A DNA stretch of 64,000 nucleotides from Gautieria morchelliformis (Eukaryota; Basidiomycota; Agaricomycetes; Gomphales; Gomphaceae). The notes beneath the pieces are model-generated. The model worked only from the letters and a program-made list of their open reading frames with translations. It ran no database searches and was not told the DNA's origin. Shown one piece after another: positions 20,996-32,220 of this stretch; the stretch's first letter is position 1, and the number at the start of each line of letters is the position of its first letter. Where the stretch lies: assembly GCA_015179125.1 (NCBI GenBank), contig WHVA01000047.1, forward strand, positions 248,001 through 312,000, read 5' to 3'. The position numbers were made by a program, and so were the translations under genes.

Positions 20996-23900
20996 ATGCC
21001 GGTCAGCTGTTCAGGATGTCATCGCGCATTTGTTCGGCAGTCAGACCTGGGCAAGCATGAGCGCAAATGTGCTGACGTGCGTGCCGCCTGTTACGAAGTA
21101 GAGAAGCGACTTCGGAAGCGTCGCCGCTCCCATAGATCCCGTTCTCCACATAATACAAAGAGGCCGCACTTGGACAAGGAGCCGGAAGCTCCGCGAAAGC
21201 CTGCGTTGCCGGTGGAGGTAAGTGTCGTCGTTTCCCAGGGCTGTTGGAAGCCTGAATGCCCTGTCTTTAGATACCAGAATCAAGTACTACGGGCCGGCTC
21301 CGAGGGGAACCATGGTCAGAACCGCCGTGTGCAGATGCAGCATCGTATACCGACAGTTCACTTCCAGGCCTTCCACGCGACCAGCCACACATGGAAGGTC
21401 TGCAAGTGAGCACAGGCGAAGTGGCAATGGGTCGAGGCATGCGCAAGAAGAGGCCTGCTCCCAAGCTGCGCCCAGATGTGCTGCCCGATGGACCGGCTCC
21501 ACTACCCTCTCCCATACAGCCACCCACCGAGGAGAGTGATGATAGTGGCGTTCCTTGTCCACGTCGGTTCCTTCAGATCGGGAGAAATCTGCGCCTGGTG
21601 TTGACAGAGACAGTCTGCACGGCCATCAATGCTTTTGGGCTTTCACGGCTCTATTATGGACGACCGAGTCGCATTCCAGACGAATATCTTGCAGCCGGTG
21701 AGACGGTTGCTGCATCACCTGCTTCTCGGCCCCCCTCCCTCGATGCGTCACTGTGGCCATATCCGAATATTAGTTCCTGGCGCCTGGGAAGCTGGTTCTG
21801 GGGGAGCCGTGATACTAAATCAAAGGCAAGGTTTAAGGATCTCATCAACAATGTGTTGCTTTCACATGATTTTAACGTCAGGGACCTCGAGGGTGTGGCT
21901 TGGGATAGTATAGATGAGTCGCTTGCGGGGGCTCAAGGTGAGAAACAATATGGTGGAGAGGGGTGGCAAGAATCCACGGTACACATCGAGATTCCAACTG
22001 GAGTGAAAAAGAAGGCCGCCGGCAGCCATCAGTTCGAAAGCAAACAAAGTTTTGAAATCCAGGGGATGTGGCATCGTTCACTGACAGCTCTCATTCGTTC
22101 TGTTTTTCAAGACGACCCGGCAGCTCAGTACTTCCATTTTAACCCTTTCAAGCAATTCTGGAAAGATGGGACATCGAAACTCCAGCGTGTCCGAGATGAG
22201 CTATTCAACTCAGACGCATGGCTCCGGGAACATGAGGCTATCCAGAATCTGCCTCAAAAGGTAGGGGACAACTTCCCTTGGTGCCTGGCGGCATTGATGT
22301 TTTGGTCGGATGCAACCCATCTGGCCCAGTTTGGTCAGGCCAAGCATGGCCGATCTATTTGTTCTTTGGTAACCAGTCCAAATGGTTGCGTTGTAAACCA
22401 TCTGCATAGGCATGTCATCACGTCGCGTATTTGCCAGGTGTGCGTGACTTTTGTTGTTGTTTTGTCAAATTGGCTCTAATCGAAGGTTCAGCTTCCCGAC
22501 AGCATTCAAGACTTCATTCGCGCCTGCACCAAAGGTCGTGCGCTGGATCCCTTGATGACGCATTGCCGTCGCGAGGTCTACCATGCCGCGCTCAGGGTCC
22601 TGTTGGACGAGGATTTCATTGAGGCCTGGAAAAACGGTATGCTAATTCGGTGTTATGATGGTGTGGTGCGTTGGATATTCCCCCGCATCTTCACATGGTC
22701 TGCGGACTACCCGGAGAAGTGAGTCCAGATCATATGCCGGCCCTCAAACTGACAGGACTCATATCAGGGTTCTACTTGCGTGCATCCGAGATTTGGGCCG
22801 CTGTCCGTGTCCGCGGTGTATGGTATGCAAAGAGCATATATCTAGACTCGGGACGGCTCAGGATTGTCAAACTCGAGCACACCCAAGAACAGATAATGAC
22901 CAGCGCCGCTACGACGTGCAAGCGGCCCGCCGTATTATTTATGAGGATGGGTACGTAGTTAACAGTGACGCTGTGGACGCAATTCTCAAGGCAAACTCAC
23001 TTATGCCAACGGAGGTACGACTGATTAAACTCCATCCTAACAAGCTGTTGACATGGTGTGTTGGTATAGAATGCTTTCTCGCATGCCCTCTCTTGGGCCA
23101 ATTTCAATTTCTTCCAAATACTCGCATGTGATCTCATGCATGAGGTCAAACTCAGGGTCTGGAAGGCCCTCTTCACTCACTTGGTACGGATCTTGGACAG
23201 CGAGGGTGCTTCAAAGGTTCAGGAACTCAATGAGAGGTAGATGCCATCTCAACATATCTATGTCTTTTCATGTGCTTCCAGGTTCCGGTCAATTCCCACA
23301 TTTGGTCGAGCCACAGTGCGACGCTTTGCGCACAACATCGCTGACATGAAGAAACTGGCTGCCTGGGATTTTGAGGACATCTTACAGGCACGTCAATGCT
23401 AAGATCAAACATATATGTTCCCTTTTGACACATTGATAGTGCGCTATGCCCCTGTTGGAAGGGCTCCTACCTGAGCCATGGAATAGCCATATCCAAATTT
23501 TACTGTTTAACCTGGCCTGGTGGCACGGCCTTGCGAAGCTCCGCATGCACACAGATGACACACTGGAAAGGCTTGATGCCCAAACTGTCGAACTTGGCAA
23601 ATCCCTGCGTTTTTTCGCTGAAACAATTTGTCCACAATTTGCTACTAGGGAGACACCCCGCGAGGCGGCTGCACGTGCTCGGGCAGCCGCCAGGAAAGAT
23701 GTTTCCAACCACGCCAAGGGTAAACAGCCTGTGGGTACCGCTCCATCTTCCCACTCTGCACGCTGCCCTCGTACGTTCAACTTGAAAACCTACAAGTTAC
23801 ACGCGCTTGGACATTATGTTCGGGACATCCGTGAGTTTGGTACTACAGATTCATATTCAACCCAAATTGTAGGTTGGGCCTGGCACCATGCGCGGTTGCA

Positions 23901-24919
23901 CCATCACTCACCCCGGGATCTCTTATGCAGGGTGAACTGTCTCATCGTAAGGTCAAATCACGATATCGCAACCGGACAAACAAAAATTTATTCGTGCGCC
24001 AACTGGCGAAACTTGACCAACGCGCCGCTCAGATGCGCCGCAGTGCGCAGAAACTGCGCACACATAACATTGCAGTCCCAGAACACCAGGTCGGGCTCGA
24101 AGGTCGGTCTACCGAACTGTCTGAGCCCGTGTCTGCGGCACAGGCATATCATATCGCACAAGATGTTTGAAACCCACTATGTCTTGGGCCGTGGTTGGCC
24201 CAATGTATTGGGGATCCAGCCACCCAGGTAAGAGATAACTTACATTCCCGCCATGGATTGCAAGTGACACGTGCGGGGGTTAGGATTTTATTGTGCGACT
24301 GAAGGACCACCTTCTGTCACGGATTTATGGTCATCCGGGGGCGGGGGAAGAGCAAGAATTCTCAGAACAGGAACGTGACACCCTTTTTTCCCAGCATGAA
24401 CGCATATACAAGCATGCATTCCTTCGGGTCAACTACACTTCGTATGATGTGCACCGTGACCAGGACATTATCAGTCCTCGCATGGCGAAATGCGATGTCA
24501 TGGTCTGCTCCAACGAGGATGCAGCATCCTCGGCATTGTATCCATTCTGGTATGCGCGTGTCCTGGGTGTTTTTCATGCCCAGGTGTTTTGGCGTACACA
24601 TGCAGGACTCACCGCCCCCACATGAATGGAATTCCTATGGGTTTGGTGGTTGGGCCGAGATCCTAACTACTCAGCTGGGTGGAAGGAGCACCGACTCGAA
24701 CGTGTTGGATTTGTCCCACACGTCGACCCAGAGGCCTTTGGGTTCTTAGACCCGAAGGCGGTCATGCGCGCGGCGCACCTCATTCCTGCTTTTGCTCATG
24801 GCCGCACTCACACCCTTTGTCCCCCTTCCATAGCCCGGGATGTGGAGGGGGACTGGGAGTACTTCTATGTGAACAGGTGTGTGCACATAGACTGGCAGCT
24901 GGAGCACTGGAATAACTGA
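20996..24919 (+). pseudogene. Plavaka-type transposase (second copy)
   Basis: Starts MPVSCSGCHRAFVRQSDLGKH...C, a C2H2-like finger, at 20,996. An intron at about 21,219-21,270 leads to a long exon with LVLTETVCTAINAFGLSRLYYG, RLGSWFWGSRDTKSK, YFHFNPFKQFWKDGTSK and LQRVRDELFNSDAWL. Later exons give FIRACTKGRALDPLMTHCRR, VLLDEDFIEAWKNGMLIR, TWSADYPEK, CPCPRCMVCK, LACDLMHEVKLRVWKALFTHL, LAWWHGLAKLRMHTDDTLE, RTFNLKTYKLHALGHYVRD with FGTTDSYS, LKDHLLSRIYGHPG, VNYTSYDVHRDQDIISP, AHLIPAFAHGRT and DWEYFYVNR. Reading frame breaks near 22,345 and in-frame stops near 22,410, 24,168 and 24,622 show it is dead but young enough to align along its whole length. One intron (about 23,395-23,444) has a GC donor. 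Neighbours are transcribed toward and away from it without an obvious operon-like link. Confidence 0.85.
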
Positions 24920-25361
24920 AATTGATCTATGTCACGGTGTGCCTTAGTAAATGCGTGAAATAATAATAGATTAGAATCTTTTATAAACGATAACATATAC
25001 ACTTCATCAGGAAAAACCGCATTTGCCCGAGAGCCCGGACCTATATTTATCGGCTCGGCCGCGGCGTATATTTCGACCGCACACTCTCACGTGTGCTCCT
25101 ATCTATAGGTTCGTCGGGCATGGCTTCATAGCGCACGAATGACTCCATACCCCCAGCCCTGCACACTATAGTCTCCATTGCGCACCCATGAGGCTATGGT
25201 GGCCTGGCAGCGATGATAGCTGGGGCCCCCCGGGGCGCCTCCCCCATGGAAGCTCGCTTTTCTGTCTGACACTGATGCTACAACTCAACCAGCATGTACT
25301 ACTAGTTGACCAGTAGTACAATTGAACTGAACTTCGCCAAACTTAAGAGTTATTGAACTAA
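24920..25361. other. gene-free stretch between two Plavaka genes
   Basis: No frame of interest. It holds an 8-bp inverted repeat GTACTACT/AGTAGTAC at 25,296-25,319 and two GCTATG-type hexamers (25,127-25,132 in reverse, 25,193-25,198 forward). It probably contains the outer ends of one or both flanking transposons; I could not fix the termini. Confidence 0.4.
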
Positions 25362-28300
25362 TCATTAAAAAACTGGTAAGTATACAAATCTGTGAACTCG
25401 CTAACATAAAACTGCTTGGAACGGTCCAATGAATTCTCTGTCGTCATGGTACGATCAATCTTTTGGCCAAATCGAGGGATTAAATGGCAGCTGCAGCGAA
25501 TCGATTGGACGCTCACAACGGCCGCATGTCCTTTGCCTTGGGTGGGTGACACGGTGTACATGTCAACACCTGTGCATGGTTGTCGAAACTCGGAATACCA
25601 CTCAACGTACACGAGTGGGTGCGGGTATTCGATGCGAGAGGGCAGCCAGAAGATCGTCCGTACTCGCCCGACACGATAACCTAAGTGGGTAAGTGCATCA
25701 GTACACATAGAGTTATGCATCGGGGCTCACCTAATGCACCAGTCTCTTGTGCATTCGGGCCATAATGGATCAGCACTGTATCGAAGTGTTCTGGGACTTC
25801 AGGGGTCCTGCCGCGGCGTGGCACTCGGGGCGTAGCTCGGATGACATCTTTGATCACGGTATCGTCAATTTGTTGGATTGAACGGAGCATGAAGCTAATG
25901 CGTTTATACACGGGCAGCCGTGTATAAACACTAAGATCCAAGGTACACCTGGGAAGGTAAAACCTGAGGAAAGCAGTCAGCGCAGGGATAAACTCGGTGG
26001 CGCCGAATTCATTGATAAGCCTCGACACGCTGGTGTTCGGGAAGCCGGGACGTTTAGCGATGTGGTATGTTCGGCCCACTGTTTCCTCTGGTACACTTGC
26101 TGCCAGTGACGCTGGCGGTGCGGCAGTTGGCACCGGGATGAAACGCACCAAACGGCAAAGATTTTCCTCACGATCTTCATCATCCACATCAGCTTCACCT
26201 GGGGAGAGAGATGATAGGAAGCTGCCGAAGGAATGGAGTTGTTCTTGTCTAGTAAGCCATCTGGTCATCTGGATTATAAAGTCCTTACGACTGCTGGCGC
26301 GGTAACCCACTTTAGAGAAGTCAATGTGCAGTCTCTCGGGCAATTCAGTGTTGAAGCCGTCGGCTGTCCCCTGAGATATGATAGACTCAGTGTAGTGTTC
26401 TATCATATGTAGCTTGGGAATTTGAAAATGCTCTTGGATCTTGCTGTCGACGAAAACTCCTTTGTAGCGGTGGAAGTGGTCCAGGGCATCTTGGAGGCAG
26501 TTCAAGGTGGTTGTCGTGTGTGAGGGATATTGTGCGAGGTAAACAAAATCCAGGACAGCCCGTGCCACCTTGAGAGCGTGAGGTGGGAGCGCACTGGCCA
26601 TCAAGCCCACGAACACTTTCTCCATATTCTTGTACTCCGTGCCTGACCACTGGCTGATGGTCGAGATTCCCTTCTTGAAGTGATGGACACTGGGGTGACT
26701 CAGGACAGCCTGGAAACGTGCATCAGTTTCGGGATGAGTGGCTACCTTCATGCACCAGGTGGACAGATGGTCCTTGAATACCCCTTTGTGCAATTGGTGT
26801 AGGATGTCCGGGGTCAGGCAGCGGAAAATGTCACAGTGAGGGAGATTTTCCCAGAATGGCTGCCTGACCTCACGGATGCCCACGTTGTCACAGGGACGAG
26901 CCCCTTCCGCACCATCGGTGTTGATGTGCTGAATGTGATCCGCTGGACATCAAAAAAGAGTGCCAGGGTCATCTGCGAAGATAGTGGCAAGGGGGTCCCC
27001 ACGATCCTCAGGGTAGCACTTGCATATTGGACACCAGTTTTCCTTGACACAAGCGACAAGGGCCTGTTCCGGGAAATTGGCAACATAAGCTGCGAGGACT
27101 GGGAATACCTTTCGGATGCCACCGTCTGCGCAAAGAACATCCACTCCACTCGCACCGGCATTGACCATTCGTGAGAGGATAGTGCAAATACAGTAATGGA
27201 AAAGTTGCCACCCCTGGGCCTTGCATGTCCCAGCAGAGAAACACTTCAGCTTCGATATTGGGAGATATCCGAGAAGGATGTTCGCATGTGCTGACACTTT
27301 GCGACGTGTGGCCTTCGGGATGTTCCCAATCGTCAGATAAACTGGCCATGCGGCCTTGTCCCCACTGAATTGGGAGAGACGTGTCTTGTCTGATGCCAGG
27401 ATCACAGGGCATATCGTGGCCCCCGAGGGGAGTTTGGACTGTGAATCCAGGATGGGTGAGCTCTCGGGTCCTTTATTATCATGGTAGGACTTACCTGGAG
27501 ATCCCACCACCAATCGGCCGTCCACATCTCATTGTAGAGCGTTTGGTCCTTTTTTCATCCTTGAAGATGTGTTCTGGCACATAATGGAGCACCTCGCGGA
27601 AGGCCGGGTTGCCCATGAGTTCACGGACACATTCCATGGGATCCCGGTAGAACAGCTCGAGTTCTTCGACCATGTACTCTCCATTCGCATCCTTGACATC
27701 ACCATGCACTGTGATAGATTCACAGAGAAACTCAGGTCCACCGGGGGGCAGTGCATCAACCTTGGCGAGTAGTGTTCGCTTGTTGGTGAATGACGTCTGT
27801 GTGCGTGTGGTCATCTAGAGCGAGAGGTGAGTTCATGGATGTCCTGCGAGGAATAAAGAAGTCAAACTCACTATTGGCAGTTTGAGCAGTTTGTCCATGG
27901 TGGTAAAACTCATACCACTGGTCATGAGTGTCTGCGCGAGCTCCCGTTCCTCCTGATCTGCAAATGGCTCATAAAGCGACCCCCCCAGGTTGCGCCGAGG
28001 TTCATGAAGGAGGTCGAAGCGTGTGGTCCCATGTGCATGGGCCTCACCTGCAGGTCCAGGAAATACCTCCACATGTGTGGGGGATCCTGGAGCAGGTGGC
28101 CGGTTTGTAGGGACCGTTGAGGAAGAATGCCCCGCTCGGCTTCGGGGGTTCGAGGCCAAACCATCGTCCATGCTTGTATCCGGGGGAGGATCCAGCTGGT
28201 CAAACTCTACATCCATGGCCTCACTCTGCCAGCCTGCAGATGGCTCGTCGTTGCGTGGATGGGTTTCCGGATCAAATGGGTCGTACACCCGCACTTGGCG

Positions 28301-28417
28301 TCAGGCTAGTGCCACCTGATGGGCGCTCCTGCATGGTGGGCGATGGGCCATGTGCAGGCGCACACCTTGCCGTGTAGGGAGAACCTTGAAGCAGTACGGA
28401 CATGAGATTAGAGGCAT
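25362..28417 (-). pseudogene. Plavaka transposase (third copy, other subfamily)
   Basis: The minus-strand gene starts at 28,417 with MPLISCPYCFKVLPTRQG and a C2H2 pattern closing at HMAHRPPC. Then comes an acidic linker, YEPFADQEERELAQTLMTSG and MDKLLKLPI. An intron (about 27,792-27,850) leads to FTNKRTLLAKVDALPPGGP, ECVRELMGNPAFREV and YVPEHIF. An intron (about 27,432-27,493) leads to GATICPVILASDKTRLSQF, GDKAAWPVYLTIGNIPK, LCADGGIRKVFPVLAAYVA, NWCPICKCYPEDRGDPL and LTPDILHQLHKGVFKDHL. Last come ELPERLHIDFSKVGYRAS and, across an intron near 25,680-25,730, IRCSCHLIPRFGQ. This is the subfamily with LTPDxLHQxxKG, unlike the first two copies. In-frame stops at 28,301-28,303 and 26,950-26,952 and a frame change near 27,560 indicate recent decay. 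A DUF6532 gene starts 225 bp away on the other strand. Confidence 0.85.
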
Positions 28418-28642
28418 GCGAAGCTGTGGTAGCACACGTGCAAGACCGTGTTTCCTTTCCCACGGGGCTTGTTTGGTCATGCAGGCCGAGGGCCTCGGGC
28501 ATGTGACCTTTTGCAACGTTGTTGTTGTTTACCAACACAACCATATCTTAAGAAGGAATCGGGTATGGTTCTTGATACGTGATTCCTTCTTTCCCCATGC
28601 TCATTGACCCACGATGCCTCGCCAATCAATCCGCATGCAACC
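28418..28642. promoter_or_regulatory. putative divergent promoter region
   Basis: 225 bp between the start codons of the minus-strand Plavaka gene (28,417) and the plus-strand DUF6532 gene (28,643). A shared bidirectional promoter is inferred from layout only; I saw no defined element. Confidence 0.3.
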
Positions 28643-30513
28643 ATGTCAGGTAAGCGGTTTACATCTACTACTCATGTCTTGTTGATTTCCTGCCACCCGT
28701 GCCCCATTTGCACAGCCAGTCAACAGGCCCATGGGTGTCCAGTCCAACATGGGAAACACTCCATCCCATCCGCTCACTGGCGACCTTGAAGGGCCTCCCG
28801 CGTCGAGAGGCAAACGCGCCGAGCGCCATATCTCCCAGAAAGGGCAAGACATGCGTAAGTAATTTCCCCTATCACGTCGTCCATTACCATGCCCTCACCC
28901 ATCCATCAGGGGAGCAATTAGAGGCTGCCAGGCTCCGCTGAGAGAAGCTTGCCAACACACGGCAGCGCAAGGTGTGGCTCCCCTCCCAGTTATTACCTGC
29001 GTCCAAGAGGAAGGTCATGATGGAGGACTCAGACCCTGACATCGTTTCACCTCCTCACACACGCAAAAGACGTCCGCCTCTACGTGTCCCCGATGATGAA
29101 GAGGCCATGGATGTCAATATCGATGACCACAGTGTGGAACCACCTTGTGCGTTCGATGATGACCTCAGCATCCAGGCCGACAACGCTCGGAGACATCTAA
29201 TGTTGAATCCGAGGGCGCACCTGAGTCCTTAACTGAATCAGAGGACGATGAGCTCGTGCTTGTCCCTCCTACTGGTATTTCTTCTCCCCTTATGTTATAT
29301 AAAATCTGACTCCGGTGGTCCCAGTATCTACCAAAGCCTCTTCAGGATGAAGCGATGTGCAGTTTTCGTCGGTCACCGTGACCCTCCCAACACAATCGAA
29401 GGTGCATAAGGGGAAGCCTGCCCCTCAGCGCAAGCCTGCCCCGGTGCCACCGCTTCGCTCTATCACAAACACCCAATTGCATGACCCTCACGATCGCCAA
29501 TCGCTGGAACAAAGCTCCTCCACTGGTATACCCAGTTCCCCCTCTGTTCTGGCAGCCAACCGTCAGCCCCTTTGTCCATTGTTCACCTTGATATCACACT
29601 GCTCACTCCTACCCACAGGGACCCATGGGAATGCGACAGGAGAAAGGCATGCGAGGGACCACGGGACCACGACGGGAGAGAGGCACGCGAGGGACAGGCA
29701 CACACCAAGTTCGCGCGTGGTGAACACTCAACAGAACACACCACCGTCCGAGCCAGAAGTCCCCCCTGAACAGGTACCTCCGGTCGTTCGCCGAACCAGT
29801 ACCCCAATTCCAGGACGCCGTTCCAAAGTCAAACTCACTGATTTTGACGCTGAGTACCACGCCACAATCAACCTCGCATGCCGCTTTTACCGCGTCATCC
29901 TATGCACAGAGCACCCTTTCCCACTTGACCATGAACAAGAAGGGTATGTTCACGAGGCCTGGTCTCTCGCATGCAAGGAGCACCAGGTATAACTTGGCGC
30001 AGACAGTGTGGCATTTAATCTTGTGAGTACATGAACAACCTCGCCATCAGTCCTGATTACCCTCATGCATGTAGATCAAGCAATGGGGCAGTCAAGTACG
30101 TGGTGAGGTCAAGCGTAACGCGTGCCCAGTCGCCACCTTGCACTACCACTTCAGCTCCAGCCCAGATAGTGCGCACCGGACCCAGATGGCTACCCTAGCC
30201 CAGACACTCACCCACAAGCATACCTTGGTATACCGGGTATGTTGACATGTTAGTCTTGTATCCTCACTAACCCTTGAACAGGATCATGGGGCCCGGAAAG
30301 GCCTTTTTGAGAACCCCTGCCTCATCCACATTTTGCAAACCCAATGGTTTGCAGACCCTCACGACAAAGGCGTGGCCTTCCATTTATATTTCAATCCCGT
30401 TCCTCTGCCAACCATGGCTCTTGTGTTCACGGCCGTGGGTCCCGTCTGATCCCTGAATTATGAACCACTGTGCTCACTCAGCGTCCATATTGAGAACTGC
30501 ATCGATGAATGGA

Positions 30514-32057
30514 TAGACTCAAACCAGTCTCTATAGTCATTTTACTTCCTATAGAGACTGGAGGAACTTATGACGCATGTCGCGGAGTACTATCTCCGCT
30601 TGAATTCTTTAATGGGGACTTAGAATTTTCATGCGTTGGTCCACCTAAATTAGAGTCTTAGTACCTCAATTTGACAATGTCTCACTATGCTTGCTACGGG
30701 CACCTGTCCGTGCCATGGCTTCCTTCCGGACACCACTTTGTCGAAACTTGTAGCACAGTGGTTGGCCATGACTGCCAACACAGACCTCAGTGAGTTCAGA
30801 CGTTCCATGCATGAGCTGTCGCTAACACCTGACCATCCTACAATCAGCATTCCCCGCTCGTAGTACTCCAAGTACCCACCAGGTCATGATTACGCCGAGA
30901 TGACTTCCCAGACTCCAGCTGCCCCTTCTTTCTCTGTGTAAGGACAACCTCGCGAAGAAGAGCCATGATCATCGGCGCACAAGTTTCCAACTCATCGAGT
31001 AAAGTGTCCATTGAAAAGGACTCGAAGATGCTGGTTAGAGAACCCAGCTCCTGACGTGATAGCATGGTTGCTAGCACTTCCGCCTCTCTCTTTATCTTGG
31101 AGGTCAGGAGCTCCAGTGCAGACGCCGTCGTCCCGTCAGCATCACGTTGATAGAGAAAATGTAGCAGGTCTGACCCATGGGCTTTAACTAAGCACGAAGC
31201 TTGTGCCGCTACTTGCTGATCAGATGAGCGAAAGAAAGTGTCCCAGAAATCCCAAACTGAAGTGAAGCCATGGTCTGATTTCAACGCGTGAATGGCTGCG
31301 TTGAGTCTACATGTCTCGTCTTCTATCTTGACCCGTTCCCCTTGTTTCTTGTCCTCTAACTCAGCGGCAACCCTCAATATTTTGTCTTCCTGCTGCTGCT
31401 GCTGTCTGACCAGTACCTCCTTCCAAACCTCACTCTGGCGACGCTCGCGCTGTTCCCTTTCCAAATGCCCGAATGCCTTCACCTCCTCTGTGTTCATGGA
31501 CTTTTCAGCCCGCTTTTGCAGTTTTTGAGTCCCTGTGGGTCTGCCGCGTTTCCGCTTAAGAGGAGAGCTGAGGATGCTAATTGGGGAAGAAGGGGCATGT
31601 TGGGAAACCGGAGGTGCGGAAGATCCCTGGTTGGAGTACTTAGAAAACCGGTCAGTGTGCGGTCTGATGATGTCAGCGTGTCCGTGTCTTCAGGTTCAGA
31701 TGAGAACCCATCAGGAATATCAGGCTCTGTGCGCAGAGGACGCATTGCGCCCAGTATGATAGCGGGCACAGCAGCCCGGCGCAAGATCAGGCAGATATGA
31801 TGAAACCAAGTACACCAGGGTACAGTATTCAGCTAAATACAAGGGTTTGGTGAAGGGTCTGAGGGGCCAAAGCCAGATTGGAAGGCAGTACAGCGAGCGT
31901 GGCAGTGGGACACGCCTGAAAATTCTAAGTCCCCATAAAAGATTTCAAGCGGAGATGGCACTCCGCGACGCGCCTCATAAGTTCCACCAGTCCCTCTGGT
32001 AACCTTTAGAATGACTATCTTCTAATCGTTACCATTGCGGGACTGGGTTCGAGTCTA
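30514..32057 (-). mobile_element. TIR DNA transposon with DUF6589-like N-terminal region
   Basis: 1,544 bp. Terminal inverted repeats are 30,514-30,631 and 31,917-32,057, both starting TAGACTC(A/G)AAC and sharing GGAACTTATGA, CGCGGAGT and GGGGACTTAGAATTTTCA; the right one holds extra sequence. Each TIR also contains a small palindrome around CCAGTC...GACTGG. A 9-bp duplication ATGAATGGA flanks it (30,505-30,513 and 32,058-32,066). Inside, the minus strand encodes an AT-hook-like KRKRGRP, a coiled-coil and the helical region SDHGFTSVWDFWDTFFRSSD to ALLREV, then an intron and VLAVMANHCATSFDKVV. This resembles the N-terminal part of DUF6589 proteins. The C-terminal domain is absent, so this is an internally deleted, non-autonomous copy. 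Confidence 0.85.
30844..31560 (-). pseudogene. DUF6589-like protein, N-terminal part
   Basis: The frame runs from SPLKRKRGRPTGTQKLQKRA (about 31,500-31,560) through a Gln/Glu/Arg-rich coiled coil (about 31,330-31,480) to a helical domain. It has a usable ATG at 31,497. The order (AT-hook-like motif, coiled coil, block GFTSVWDFWDTFFRS, then LLREVV and RRNHDLV) matches what I remember of DUF6589 proteins. A GT-AG intron could join it to VLAVMANHCATSF (about 30,715-30,760). The domain that names the family is missing. It lies wholly between the TIRs at 30,514 and 32,057, so it belongs to that element. Confidence 0.5.
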
Positions 32058-32220
32058 ATGAATGGAAGGACGGGCAGTTGAAGGCCGTGGATTTCACAGA
32101 AAAGGCATACCGTGACAAGTACCTAGCCCATCTCGCCAACCTCAAGAGATGGAGGGAACACACGCAAGGCAAGAATCTTCTCACGCGCATGCAGCAACGC
32201 TTGCATGACGAGGCGCGGTG

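Larger units (their letters stand above)
28643..32220 (+). pseudogene. DUF6532 protein gene split by a TIR element
   Basis: The first exon ATG TCA G (28,643) is followed by a clean intron (28,650-28,715). Further short exons carry MGVQSNMGNTPSHPLTGD and basic disordered segments. The DUF6532 core runs KVKLTDFDAEYHATINLACR, FYRVILCTEHPFP, EGYVHEAWSLACKEH (29,828-29,985), WGSQVRGEVKRNACPV (about 30,085-30,130), DHGARKGLFENPCLIHI, FADPHDKGVAFHLYFNPVPL (about 30,282-30,400) and ENCIDEW (to 30,512). The tail FTEKAYRDKYLAHLANLKRW then follows at about 32,088-32,147, after the 1,544-bp element at 30,514-32,057. Across the 9-bp TSD the reading frame of the empty site is intact, so the element landed in a working exon. 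A TGA near 28,940 and a poorly formed junction near 30,430 suggest additional decay. Function of DUF6532 is unknown; it is multi-copy in Agaricomycetes. Confidence 0.75.
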
